A stretch of 64,000 nt of DNA from Deltaproteobacteria bacterium (GTDB taxonomy: Bacteria; Myxococcota_A; UBA9160; UBA4427), in contig PBFW01000016.1 of assembly GCA_002719955.1 (NCBI GenBank), positions 124,001 to 188,000 of the forward strand. Reading direction: 5' to 3'. Below the pieces are notes generated by a model. It saw only the letters and a list, made by a program, of their open reading frames with translations, had not been told where the DNA came from and searched no databases. Position numbers and translations under genes: made by a program. Numbering within the stretch: position 1 is the first letter of the stretch; each line of letters starts with the position of its first letter. This document shows, piece after piece, positions 43,075 through 51,350 of the stretch.

Positions 43075-43899
43075 GTGACCTACGAACATATCCAGGTCGC
43101 CAAGATGACAGCACCGCTGGGTGCGGAGATCTCGGGGGTCGACCTCTCGAAACCTCTCGAGGAGCCGGTGCGGGACGAAATCGCGCGAGCGATGCTCGAT
43201 CATCTCGTCGTCTTCTTTCGCGGCCAGGACATCACGGTCGACGATCATTTCCGCTTCGCGTGCGGCTTCGGCGATCTCTACACCCATCCGATCTTCCAAC
43301 CCCTCAAAGACCAGGGGCGACCCGAGATATTCGAGCTCCAGAGCGATGCGAAGCGGCCTTTCGTAGCCGCCCTGTGGCATACGGATATCACCTTCGAGCC
43401 CGATCCCCCAAAGGCTTCCGTCTTGCGCGCAATCGAAGTCCCGGAGGCGGGTGGGGACACGATGTGGGCCAGCATGGAAGCCGCCTACGATGGCCTCTCC
43501 GACACGATGCAGCACCTGCTCTCGGGGCTTTCCGCGATCCACCAACCATCCTATTTCTATCAACTCGCCAACGACGAACAGCGCAAGCGATTCGATGACC
43601 GCGGCGACGTGATTCACCCCGTCGTCCGAACCCACCCCGTGAGCGGCCGCAAGGCGATTTTCGTGAACGGCGCCTTCACCTCACAGATCGTCGGGATGAA
43701 GGAGAAGGAAAGCGAGAAGGTCCTCGCCTTTCTCTACGAACACATCGATTCCTCCGAATTTCATTGCCGCTTCCATTGGACGAAGAACGCGATCGCGATG
43801 TGGGACAACCAGAATACACAGCACCGGGTGGTCGCCGACGACCCGACCGCCCGGCGAGTCATGCAGCGTCTCACACTGGCAGGCGACAAACCCTTCTGA
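43075..43899 (+). CDS. TauD/TfdA-family 2-oxoglutarate dioxygenase
   Basis: A 274-residue Fe(II)/2-oxoglutarate-dependent dioxygenase. Metal ligands are His102 and Asp104 in LWHTDITF and His250 in NTQHRVV; Arg residues near 261-265 (RRVMQR) bind 2-oxoglutarate. The family hydroxylates sulfonates, phenoxyacetates and other small acids, leading to their cleavage. It begins at GTG 43075 after AGAGGAGA. A SnoaL-like gene follows 43 bases later, then a glyoxalase-fold gene. The second TauD in the window (62415) is also near a SnoaL-like gene. Substrate unknown. Confidence 0.88.
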   Translation: MTYEHIQVAKMTAPLGAEISGVDLSKPLEEPVRDEIARAMLDHLVVFFRGQDITVDDHFRFACGFGDLYTHPIFQPLKDQGRPEIFELQSDAKRPFVAALWHTDITFEPDPPKASVLRAIEVPEAGGDTMWASMEAAYDGLSDTMQHLLSGLSAIHQPSYFYQLANDEQRKRFDDRGDVIHPVVRTHPVSGRKAIFVNGAFTSQIVGMKEKESEKVLAFLYEHIDSSEFHCRFHWTKNAIAMWDNQNTQHRVVADDPTARRVMQRLTLAGDKPF

Positions 43900-43942
43900 A
43901 ACCGGGGCCACATGCTGGGCGGCCCAATCGGGGAGATCGAAA

Positions 43943-44344
43943 ATGGCTCGAACGGCAGCAGAACTCGCATTCGAACGGCACGTGGCGGCGATCCATTCGG
44001 GCAACCGCGAGGCATTCCTCTCGAATTTTGCAGAGGATGCCATCGTGGAAGACCCGGTCGGTCCCTCCCCCCTCGACCCCTCTGGACAAGGGCACCACGG
44101 CCGTACCGCGATCGCCGCGTTCTGGGACAAGGTGATCGGCCCGGGCGCGGTCCGTTTCGAAATCGACCGCGCCTACGCTTGCGGCAACGAAATCGCCAAC
44201 GTCGGGACGATCTACAACGAATTGCCGGATACGGTGGGCGAGATCGCCGCCCACGGCGTCTTCGTCTATCGCGTGAACCTCGAGGGAAAGCTCGTTTCCC
44301 TCAAGGCCTATTGGGACTACGAAACGACGATGTCGGGTGGCTGA
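43943..44344 (+). CDS. SnoaL-like/ketosteroid-isomerase-fold protein
   Basis: A 133-residue cone-shaped alpha+beta protein. The N-terminal helix pair (LAFERHVAAIHSGNREAFLS) is followed by FAEDAIVEDPVG, where the Asp is in the pocket position used by delta-5-3-ketosteroid isomerase-like proteins, and the C-terminus ends in KLVSLKAYWDYE. Such proteins isomerise double bonds, cyclise or dehydrate. ATG 43943 has GGGAGA upstream. It is co-oriented with the TauD-like gene 43 bases upstream and likely co-transcribed. Whether it is a true isomerase cannot be told from sequence alone. Confidence 0.83.
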   Translation: MARTAAELAFERHVAAIHSGNREAFLSNFAEDAIVEDPVGPSPLDPSGQGHHGRTAIAAFWDKVIGPGAVRFEIDRAYACGNEIANVGTIYNELPDTVGEIAAHGVFVYRVNLEGKLVSLKAYWDYETTMSGG

Positions 44345-44459
44345 CACCCAGGACTCCCGGACCTCGATTTCGTCTCGTGATCAGGTCTGTGTTCGCGCGT
44401 TTCATCGCGAGCCCCGATCGACTCCAGAATGAACACGCCCCGCCATGGAGAGGACAGCG

Positions 44460-44918
44460 ATGAACAGCATCGACGCGATTTCCCATATTGCCGTCGGCGT
44501 GACCGATATGGATCGATCCCTCGCCTTCTATTGCGATGTACTCGGCCTCCACGTCTCGCTCGACACGGAGGAGGAGTTGCCCGCCTTCGGAGGCGGTGAT
44601 TCCCAGAAGCGCCGCGCCTGCTACCTGCGCTGGCGCGAGGGCGCGCACGAAACCTTCATCGTCCTCGATCAACAGCTCTCCCGAGCACCTTTCGGCGAAT
44701 GTCCGACCCTCTTTCAGGTGGGCACCCACCACTGGGGCTTCTGGGTCGAGAACATCGATGGCATCGTCGAGCGGGCGGAGGCCGCGGGCGTTCCGATCAT
44801 CGCCCGGCCGGGGGATGCCGACACCCTCCTCTACGGAGAACCGAGCGGCGGCACCTGCCGAAGCGCCTTCCTGCGCGATCCCGACGGAAATGTCGTCCAA
44901 CTCGACCAGCGCGGCTGA
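44460..44918 (+). CDS. VOC-superfamily (glyoxalase/bleomycin-resistance fold) protein
   Basis: A 152-residue vicinal-oxygen-chelate protein with two beta-alpha-beta-beta-beta units. The first begins ISHIAVGVTDMDRSLAFY with a potential metal His, the second contains HHWGFWVENIDG, and the end reads FLRDPDGNVVQL, the standard C-terminal signature with its metal-binding region. Functions range from dioxygenases to isomerases and resistance proteins. I chose ATG 44460 because GGAGAGGA sits five bases upstream; ATG 44445 lies in front of that element. It probably shares a transcript with the SnoaL and TauD genes. Confidence 0.85.
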   Translation: MNSIDAISHIAVGVTDMDRSLAFYCDVLGLHVSLDTEEELPAFGGGDSQKRRACYLRWREGAHETFIVLDQQLSRAPFGECPTLFQVGTHHWGFWVENIDGIVERAEAAGVPIIARPGDADTLLYGEPSGGTCRSAFLRDPDGNVVQLDQRG

Positions 44919-44957
44919 AGCGAACGATCGGTCGGCCCAAGAACGAAATTCAGGGTT

Positions 44958-45737
44958 TCAGACGGTGACCGCACCCGCGCTGAGATGAATCGTCTGCCCG
45001 GTGATCTGGCGACTTCCCGGAAGGCAGAGATAGAGGATCGCGTCGGCGACATCCCCGGGCAGGGAGGCGCGCTGCAGCAAGTTGGCCAGCGGGCCCTCTT
45101 CGACCATCGCCTGAAAGGCGGCCGCATCCCCGATCCCCTTCGTCATCGGGGTGATCGTCACGCCCGGGGCGACGGCGTTCACGTTGATGTCGTGCCGGCC
45201 GAGGTCGGCAGCAGCGGTCCGGGTGAGCTGGGCCAACCCCGCCTTCGCAGCGCCGTAGGGGGCGACGGACATCCGCGCACGGTGGGCCGAACTCGAAGTC
45301 ACATTGACGATCCGCCCACCCCCACCGCGCTCGACCATATGCCGCCCGACCTCCTGGATCAGCCGAAAGGGTGCCTTCAGGTTGATCCTCTGCACCCGGT
45401 CCCAATTCTCTTCCGACTGTTCGAGGATCTCTCCTGTCTCACCGGAGATCCCCGCGGCGTTCACGAGGAGATCGATGCGTCCATGGGCGGAGAGCACCTC
45501 GGCGACGACATCGGGAATCCCATCGATCTCGTGCAGATCGGTGACGTGCGCGCTGGCGCGCCCCCCCGCCTGCTCGACGTCAGCCACGACCCGTTTCGCG
45601 CCCTCGTGGTCGCGATCGAGCACGGCGACCGTGGCCCCCACGGCCGCAATCCGTCCGGCCGCGGCCTCGCCGATGCCCGACGCGCCGCCGGTGATCAGCG
45701 CCACCTGTCCAGAGAGCGGGAGTTCGTTCGTCGGCAT
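44958..45737 (-). CDS. Short-chain dehydrogenase/reductase
   Basis: A 259-residue classical SDR. The NAD(P) motif is TGGASGIG, VNAAG is in place, and the active-site Ser-Tyr-Lys lies in TSSSAHR and APYGAAK. An acidic residue after strand two (VLDRDHEG) favours NAD over NADP. The C-terminal IHLSAGA segment is typical. GAGGA lies upstream of start 45737, and the conserved N-terminus begins with LPLSGQVALITGG; the longer in-frame extension lies inside the next gene. It follows the P450 at 45781 on the same strand after 43 bases, so it likely oxidises the P450 product. Confidence 0.87.
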   Translation of the reverse strand: MPTNELPLSGQVALITGGASGIGEAAAGRIAAVGATVAVLDRDHEGAKRVVADVEQAGGRASAHVTDLHEIDGIPDVVAEVLSAHGRIDLLVNAAGISGETGEILEQSEENWDRVQRINLKAPFRLIQEVGRHMVERGGGGRIVNVTSSSAHRARMSVAPYGAAKAGLAQLTRTAAADLGRHDINVNAVAPGVTITPMTKGIGDAAAFQAMVEEGPLANLLQRASLPGDVADAILYLCLPGSRQITGQTIHLSAGAVTV

Positions 45738-45780
45738 AGCATGTTTCCTCGATGCAGCGGGGTTGAGCTTCGCAGCCGTC

Positions 45781-47055
45781 CTAGAATCGCAATGGAAGCG
45801 TGTCCAGGCCGCGCAGGAAGAGACTGTCGCGATAGGCGTGCGGAGCGTCCCCGTCGAGTCTGAGATCGGGAAGCCTACGCAGGATGGTTTCGAGGGCGGT
45901 GCGAATCTCGAGCCGGGCCAGAGAGGCACCGAGACAGGTATGCCGGCCGAGCCCGAAACTCAGATGGGCATTAGGTGTTCGGGCGATCTCGAGGCGATCG
46001 GGGTCGGCGAACATCGCGGGATCGCGATTGGCCGCACCGTTGAAGAGCACGCAGACCTCCCCCGCGCCGATCGTCGTGTCGCCGAGCTGGAAGGGTTCAT
46101 CGGAAACGCGCTGACTGATCTGGACCGAGGTGTCGAAGCGTAACAGTTCCTCGACGGCGGTCGGAATCGCTTCGGGTGTCTGGCGGAGGAACTCGAGTTG
46201 CTCGGGCCGTTGGAGGAGCGCCAAAATACCCATCCCCAGCAGATCCTGGGTCGTCCCGTGCCCCGCTTGCAGCAGGATATAGCAGCCGCCGACGAGATCT
46301 TCGTCGGAGAGACCGACCCCCTCCTCGTCCCGGGTGTCGATCAGGGCGGTCATCAGGTCGAAACGCGGCGCTCGCCGGTGGTCCTCGATGAGCTTCATGA
46401 AATAGTCCGCATAACCGAGAGTCGCCCGTTCACCGCGGCTTACGATCTCGTCGGTGATCCCGCCGATCTCGGCCCGACGGCTCGAGTCCTGTGCCCAATC
46501 GTAGAATTGCGGCAAATCGTCGGGGGGCACTCCGAGCATCTCGCAGATCACGGCCATCGGCAGTCGAAAGGCAAAATCGTGGACGAAATCCATCCGGCCG
46601 AGGGGGGCGAGACGATCGATCAACTCGTCGACGACTGTCTGAACGCGCTCCTGGCGAAGTTCGACCGCACGCGGTGTGAAGGCCCGCGAGATCAACTCGC
46701 GTACGTGGTCGTGCTTGCGGGGCGATAGAAAGAGCAGCGTGTTGCGCTGCATGTCGACGAAGTGGTGCCCCTCGGGCCCGACGTCGAAGAGATCGGCGCC
46801 GCGCTCATCGCTGCGCACGTCCGGGCGCCTAAGCACATCGCGGATCTCCGCGTAGCGAGTCAGAACCCAGGCGGGTCTTCCGGTCGCCTGGTCCGTGTGG
46901 AGGATCGGCGCGACCTCGCGCAGCCGATGCAGATAGGGGTGGAGTGTTCCCCGACGCTTGGGATCGAGAATCAACGCGAGGATCTCGTGCGGGTCCTCGA
47001 GATCCGCGGCGATCGCCGTGTCACGCGCTCTGTCGGCCTCGCTCATTTCTGTCAT
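45781..47055 (-). CDS. Cytochrome P450 with Gly at the I-helix acid position
   Basis: A 424-residue P450. The haem loop is canonical, FGLGRHTCLG with Cys374, and ExxR is EELLR around 302-306. The I-helix reads A264-G-H-G-T-T269: Thr is kept but the acid is Gly267. The N-terminus (DPHEILALILDPKRRG) and the C-terminus (YRDSLFLRGL) match the P450 at 12936, defining a shared subfamily; the two differ in which motif is altered. Start 47055 is supported by CGGAGA 12 bases upstream; ATG 47046 is an alternative. It is co-oriented with an SDR and diverges from the D-aminoacylase-like gene at 47225. Confidence 0.88.
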   Translation of the reverse strand: MTEMSEADRARDTAIAADLEDPHEILALILDPKRRGTLHPYLHRLREVAPILHTDQATGRPAWVLTRYAEIRDVLRRPDVRSDERGADLFDVGPEGHHFVDMQRNTLLFLSPRKHDHVRELISRAFTPRAVELRQERVQTVVDELIDRLAPLGRMDFVHDFAFRLPMAVICEMLGVPPDDLPQFYDWAQDSSRRAEIGGITDEIVSRGERATLGYADYFMKLIEDHRRAPRFDLMTALIDTRDEEGVGLSDEDLVGGCYILLQAGHGTTQDLLGMGILALLQRPEQLEFLRQTPEAIPTAVEELLRFDTSVQISQRVSDEPFQLGDTTIGAGEVCVLFNGAANRDPAMFADPDRLEIARTPNAHLSFGLGRHTCLGASLARLEIRTALETILRRLPDLRLDGDAPHAYRDSLFLRGLDTLPLRF

Positions 47056-47224
47056 TTCGGGAAAAATCTCCGAATCGGATCGATCTCCATCTTCTCCGAT
47101 CCCCGTCGACCGGTCAACCGCTGGCTCCCGAGCGCCCTCCCCTTGCAGCCGACGCTGCCGCACCCTCCTCCCCATCGGGATATGCTCGATCGGGGTATGC
47201 TCTCGGAGACGAAGGAGCGCCAGC

Positions 47225-49012
47225 ATGTTCGACACTCTGATCCGCGGTGGAATGCTAGTCGACGGCTGCGGTACCCCACCACGCCGTGCCGATATCGCCC
47301 TGCTCGATGGTCGCATCGCGGCGATCGGCTCGATCTCCGGCGCGGCCCGAGAGACGCTCGATGTCGAGGGCCGCTTCGTAGCGCCCGGCTTCATCGACGT
47401 CCATACTCACTACGACGCGCAAGCTTTTTGGGACCCGACCCTCTCGCCCTCGCTCTACCACGGCGTCACGACTGTCGTGGCAGGAAATTGCGGCTTCAGC
47501 ATCGCGCCGCTCAGCCCAGACGCCGGCGACTACTTGATGCGCATGTTGGCAAGGGTCGAGGGGATGCCGCTAGAGAGCCTGCGCGATGGCGTGCCCTGGG
47601 ATTGGACCAGCTTCGGCGATTACCTGGCGCGCCTCGACGGCACACTCGCGATCAACGCCGGTTTCATGGTGGGCCACTCGGCGCTGCGGCGCGTAGTCAT
47701 GGGCGAACGCGCCGTCGGTCACGAGGCGAAGGCCGGAGAGCTCGACGCGATGAATGCGCTGTTGCGGGCCTCGCTCGCGGAGGGGGGGCTCGGATTCTCG
47801 TCGACGCGGTCGGCCGCGCATAATGACGCGATGGGCCAACCCGTCCCGTCGCGACACGCAAGCCTCGACGAGCTCTACAGTCTTTGCCGAACCACGCGGG
47901 ACGCCCCGGGCACGGCGCTCGAGATGCTGCCAGGAACGACGACATTTTCTGACGAGGACAAGGAAATCCTTACCCAGATGTCGCTCTCCGCCAATCGACC
48001 TCTCAATTGGAATCTGATGGCGCCGCGCGCGGACATGCCAGAAGTCATGGAGAACCAGCTGAGCGCTTCGGATTATGCCGCTGAGCGAGGGGCCGTCGTG
48101 CTGGCCTTGACGGTGCCCCAGGAATTGAGTGGGCGCGTGAATCTGCTCTCGGGATTCGCCTTCGATGCGTTGCCACGCTGGGCCGAGGTGATCGGCCAGC
48201 CCCTCGACGCTCGCAAGAAGGCCCTCGCCGACCCGGGGATTCGCGAACAATTGCGTCTCGGCGGGGAGGAACAGGGCCCCGGACCGCTCAAGGGTCTCAC
48301 GCGATGGGCGGAGATTCGTGTCGAGGAGACCTTCGAACCAGAGAATGAAAAATGGCGCGGCGCCACGATCGGTGAGATCGCGAGCGCTCGCGATGTCGCC
48401 CCCCTCGATGCGCTGCTCGACCTCTCCCTCTCGGAGGGGTTGAGAACCTCCTTTGCATCGCCCACCGGCGGGCAGACGGATCCCGAGAGCTGGCGGATGC
48501 GCGCCGACTCCTGGACCGACCCACGCACCATCGTCGGTGCCTCCGATGCCGGCGCCCACCTGGACATGATGGACACTTTTGCATTCACGACCCAACTGCT
48601 CGGCCGCGGCGTACGGGAAATGGGACTGATCAGCCTCGAGGAAGCCGTCCGGCAATTATCCGAGGTCCCAGCGCGGCTCTACGGCTTGCGCGAACGTGGT
48701 CGGGTCGAGGAGGGATGGCACGCGGACCTCGTCGTCTTCGACCTCGAGCGGGTCGCGAAGGGTCCCACCTATACCCGCTTCGATCTACCCGCCGGCGCGC
48801 CCCGCCTCTACGCCGATGCCGAGGGAATCGATCACGTCTTCGTGAACGGCCAGGAGATCGTCCGCAGCGGCGAGGAAACGGGGAGGCGCCCGGGTACCGT
48901 GTTGCGGTCGGGGCGAGATACAAAAACCGTCGAAGTACCAGGCGGGTCCGCGTCCAACGAATCTCAACACGAGAATCTGCCATCCCCGGACACGAAGAGG
49001 CCCCGGCTCTAA
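47225..49012 (+). CDS. D-aminoacylase-like amidohydrolase
   Basis: A 595-residue paralogue of the protein at 18904. The metal motif HTHYD starts at His60, Cys89 is in GNCG, and VGASDAGAHLD provides the catalytic Asp; numbering is identical over the first 90 residues. The C-terminus is about 20 residues longer and rich in Ser, Glu and Pro. ATG 47225 has AAGGAG eight bases upstream; a longer frame to 46958 runs across the divergent P450 gene and has no homology. It is followed by a P450 after 23 bases and an amidohydrolase further on, which repeats the gene content of the 16-20.6 kb region. The family hydrolyses N-acyl amide bonds. Confidence 0.88.
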   Translation: MFDTLIRGGMLVDGCGTPPRRADIALLDGRIAAIGSISGAARETLDVEGRFVAPGFIDVHTHYDAQAFWDPTLSPSLYHGVTTVVAGNCGFSIAPLSPDAGDYLMRMLARVEGMPLESLRDGVPWDWTSFGDYLARLDGTLAINAGFMVGHSALRRVVMGERAVGHEAKAGELDAMNALLRASLAEGGLGFSSTRSAAHNDAMGQPVPSRHASLDELYSLCRTTRDAPGTALEMLPGTTTFSDEDKEILTQMSLSANRPLNWNLMAPRADMPEVMENQLSASDYAAERGAVVLALTVPQELSGRVNLLSGFAFDALPRWAEVIGQPLDARKKALADPGIREQLRLGGEEQGPGPLKGLTRWAEIRVEETFEPENEKWRGATIGEIASARDVAPLDALLDLSLSEGLRTSFASPTGGQTDPESWRMRADSWTDPRTIVGASDAGAHLDMMDTFAFTTQLLGRGVREMGLISLEEAVRQLSEVPARLYGLRERGRVEEGWHADLVVFDLERVAKGPTYTRFDLPAGAPRLYADAEGIDHVFVNGQEIVRSGEETGRRPGTVLRSGRDTKTVEVPGGSASNESQHENLPSPDTKRPRL

Positions 49013-49035
49013 CCAATGAGGAATAGGAGCAAGAA

Positions 49036-50190
49036 ATGGATTTTGATCCCCAGGCACTGAGTGCCGTCGACGATCCCTACCCGGTCTTCGACGAGCTGCG
49101 CGAAAATCATCCCGTCTTCCACAGCGCCGGACGAGATCTCTGGGTGGTCTCTCGCTACGAAGACGTACGCGCCATGTTGTTGGACGCGGAGACCTATGCG
49201 TCAGGCATGGGAACGGTGCCAACGGGGTTCGTGTCGCACAAGCCGATGTTGATCACCCAGGACGCGCCCTATCACACGCATCTGCGCGACGCCGTGCACA
49301 AAGCCTTCGCGCCGAGCCGGATGCGCGCCCTGAACGGCTTCATCCGATCGACGACCCAGTCGCTCCTCGACGCCATCGACCCCGAGGCCGAGACCGATCT
49401 CTTCGGGACACTGACGGATCCCCTCCCGGTCGCGGTCGTCACTGAAATCCTCGGCATCGGCTTCGAGGACCGCAAAGAATTCAGCAGCTATGCCGGGGCC
49501 GTGATTCACGCCGTGGAGGGACAGTCCCCGACCGCAGAAGAGGGCATGCTCTGGATCTACGCATATCTCGAGAAGATGCTGCCGGATCGAGAAGCAGAGC
49601 CAGGAAACGATCTCGTGAGCGAGCTCCTTCACCCGGCCCCCGGTGTGCCCCAGCTCGACCACGATGAAGTCGTCGGATTCTGCTCCCTGCTCCTGATGGC
49701 GGGCACGGAGACCACGACCAACGGTCTCGGCAATGCGGTGGCCCTACTGGAAAGGCACCCTGAGCTACGTCGCCGACTCGTGAAGGAGCCCAAGGCGATC
49801 CCCGGGGCCATCGAGGAGTTCCTGCGCCTCGAATCGCCCGTCCCCGGTCTGTCCCGCGTCACGACGCGAGACGTGGAGCTACAGGGGCAGGCGATCCCGA
49901 AGGGGTCGCGCGTGCACATGGCCTTCGCGGCGGCCAACCGCGATGAGCGCGCTTTTCCAGATGCCCAACTCCTCGACCCGAGCCGCAGCCCCAACCCCCA
50001 CCTCGCCTTCAGCCTGGGTGTCCACTTCTGTCTGGGGGCACGGCTGGCGCGTACCGAAATGCGGATCGTACTCGAGGAGCTGCTCGCGCGTTTCCCGGAA
50101 TACGAGGTGATTCCCGAACGCTGGGTGCGGCTGCAATCTGATGCGGCGCGGGGATTTTCCTTTCTTCCCTTTATTGGCCGACCGGGATAG
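49036..50190 (+). CDS. Cytochrome P450
   Basis: A 384-residue P450 with intact catalytic motifs: I-helix A-G-T-E-T-T (222-227), ExxR EFLR (261-264) and haem loop FSLGVHFCLG with Cys332 (Ser instead of the usual Gly at position two). SPVPGLSRVTTRDVEL closely resembles the P450 at 11405. AGGAGCAAGAA precedes ATG 49036. It lies 23 bases after the D-aminoacylase-like gene and 32 bases before an amidohydrolase, so the three are one operon. It is the smallest of the six P450s. No redox partner is encoded nearby. Confidence 0.9.
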   Translation: MDFDPQALSAVDDPYPVFDELRENHPVFHSAGRDLWVVSRYEDVRAMLLDAETYASGMGTVPTGFVSHKPMLITQDAPYHTHLRDAVHKAFAPSRMRALNGFIRSTTQSLLDAIDPEAETDLFGTLTDPLPVAVVTEILGIGFEDRKEFSSYAGAVIHAVEGQSPTAEEGMLWIYAYLEKMLPDREAEPGNDLVSELLHPAPGVPQLDHDEVVGFCSLLLMAGTETTTNGLGNAVALLERHPELRRRLVKEPKAIPGAIEEFLRLESPVPGLSRVTTRDVELQGQAIPKGSRVHMAFAAANRDERAFPDAQLLDPSRSPNPHLAFSLGVHFCLGARLARTEMRIVLEELLARFPEYEVIPERWVRLQSDAARGFSFLPFIGRPG

Positions 50191-50222
50191 AGTCGAAATA
50201 CACGATCAAAAGGAGGTCTGTC

Positions 50223-51332
50223 ATGGCTCCCAGAATCATCTCCGGAGACTCCCACGTCGCCGAACCCGAGGAGGCGTACAGGGAGATCGATCCCGCCTTC
50301 CGGGATCGCGCGCCCTATCTGGTCAACGATCCGGAGACGGGGGCGGGCATGCGCGTCGACGGGCTGGATGCGCCCGTGCCCATGGCCTTCATCCTGGCCG
50401 CCGGCCGAAAGCCCGAGGAGATCGGGACACCGGCTGCCTGGGAGACGCTGAATCCCGCTGGCTACGACCCGAAAGCCCGCATCGGTATCCAGGAGGAAGA
50501 GGGGATCGATGCGGAGGTGATCTTCCCGAGCGTCGGCATGATCCTCTGCCGCGTGAAGGACATCGACTATCGCAAGGCCTGTAACGATGCCTACAACCGT
50601 TGGCTCCAGGGTTTCTGCGAGCATTCCCCGGATCGACTCCTCGGGCTGGCCACGGTCACCCTGCGCACCATCGAGGAGGGGATCGAGGAATTGCGCGAAG
50701 CCAAGAGGATGGGCTTCATCGGTGTCATGTTGGCGGGTGATCCCAATGTCGAGGATTACGACCATCCCTGCTACGACCCCTTCTGGGAAGCCTGCGCGGA
50801 TCTCGGGCTCCCCGTCCATTTCCACATCCTCACCTCGGAAGCAGACGACCTCTCCACCATGATCGTGCGCAAGACGCGCGGCCCGAAGATCGCGCAATTC
50901 ATGTCGATCATCCGCGGTGTGCAGGACATCATGTTGATGCTGGTCTTTAGCGGTGTCTTCGAACGGCATCCGGGACTGAAAGTCGTGTGCGCCGAGGCCG
51001 ACGCGGGCTGGGTCCCGCATTTCTTGTACCGGATGGACCACGCCTACAAGCGACATCGGTATTGGCTCGAGGTCGCGTCCCTCTCGAAGCCACCGAGCGA
51101 GTATTTCGCGGGGAATATCTACGTCACATTTCAAGACGACTACGTGGCCACCCACATGACGCATCTCAATCCGACGAATCGGCTGTTATGGGCGAGCGAT
51201 TTCCCACATAACGATGGCACCTATCCAAATACGAAACAGGTCATCGCGAAGCTGACGGACGGGATGAGCGACCTCGATCGCGGCAGGATCATCGGCGGCA
51301 ACGTCGAGGAACTCTACGGGCTCTCATCCTGA
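50223..51332 (+). CDS. Amidohydrolase-2 family protein
   Basis: A 369-residue TIM-barrel amidohydrolase, closest in the window to the one at 17772. The motifs are SGDSHVAEP, HFHILTSEAD, EADAGWVPHF and WASDFPHNDGTYP. AAAGGAGG eleven bases before ATG 50223 is an excellent ribosome binding site. Both members of this pair sit beside a D-aminoacylase-like gene and near P450s, implying a conserved functional unit. Differences between the pair are concentrated in residues 40-75 and 215-235, likely at the substrate entrance. The reaction (hydrolysis or decarboxylation) cannot be decided. Confidence 0.88.
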   Translation: MAPRIISGDSHVAEPEEAYREIDPAFRDRAPYLVNDPETGAGMRVDGLDAPVPMAFILAAGRKPEEIGTPAAWETLNPAGYDPKARIGIQEEEGIDAEVIFPSVGMILCRVKDIDYRKACNDAYNRWLQGFCEHSPDRLLGLATVTLRTIEEGIEELREAKRMGFIGVMLAGDPNVEDYDHPCYDPFWEACADLGLPVHFHILTSEADDLSTMIVRKTRGPKIAQFMSIIRGVQDIMLMLVFSGVFERHPGLKVVCAEADAGWVPHFLYRMDHAYKRHRYWLEVASLSKPPSEYFAGNIYVTFQDDYVATHMTHLNPTNRLLWASDFPHNDGTYPNTKQVIAKLTDGMSDLDRGRIIGGNVEELYGLSS

Positions 51333-51350
51333 GGGCGCCATCGGCCCCTC

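Noticed and set aside
46958-47224. N-terminal extension of the D-aminoacylase-like protein at 47225
   Set aside because: The extra 89 codons run through the divergent P450 start region, lack homology, and ATG 47225 has AAGGAG.
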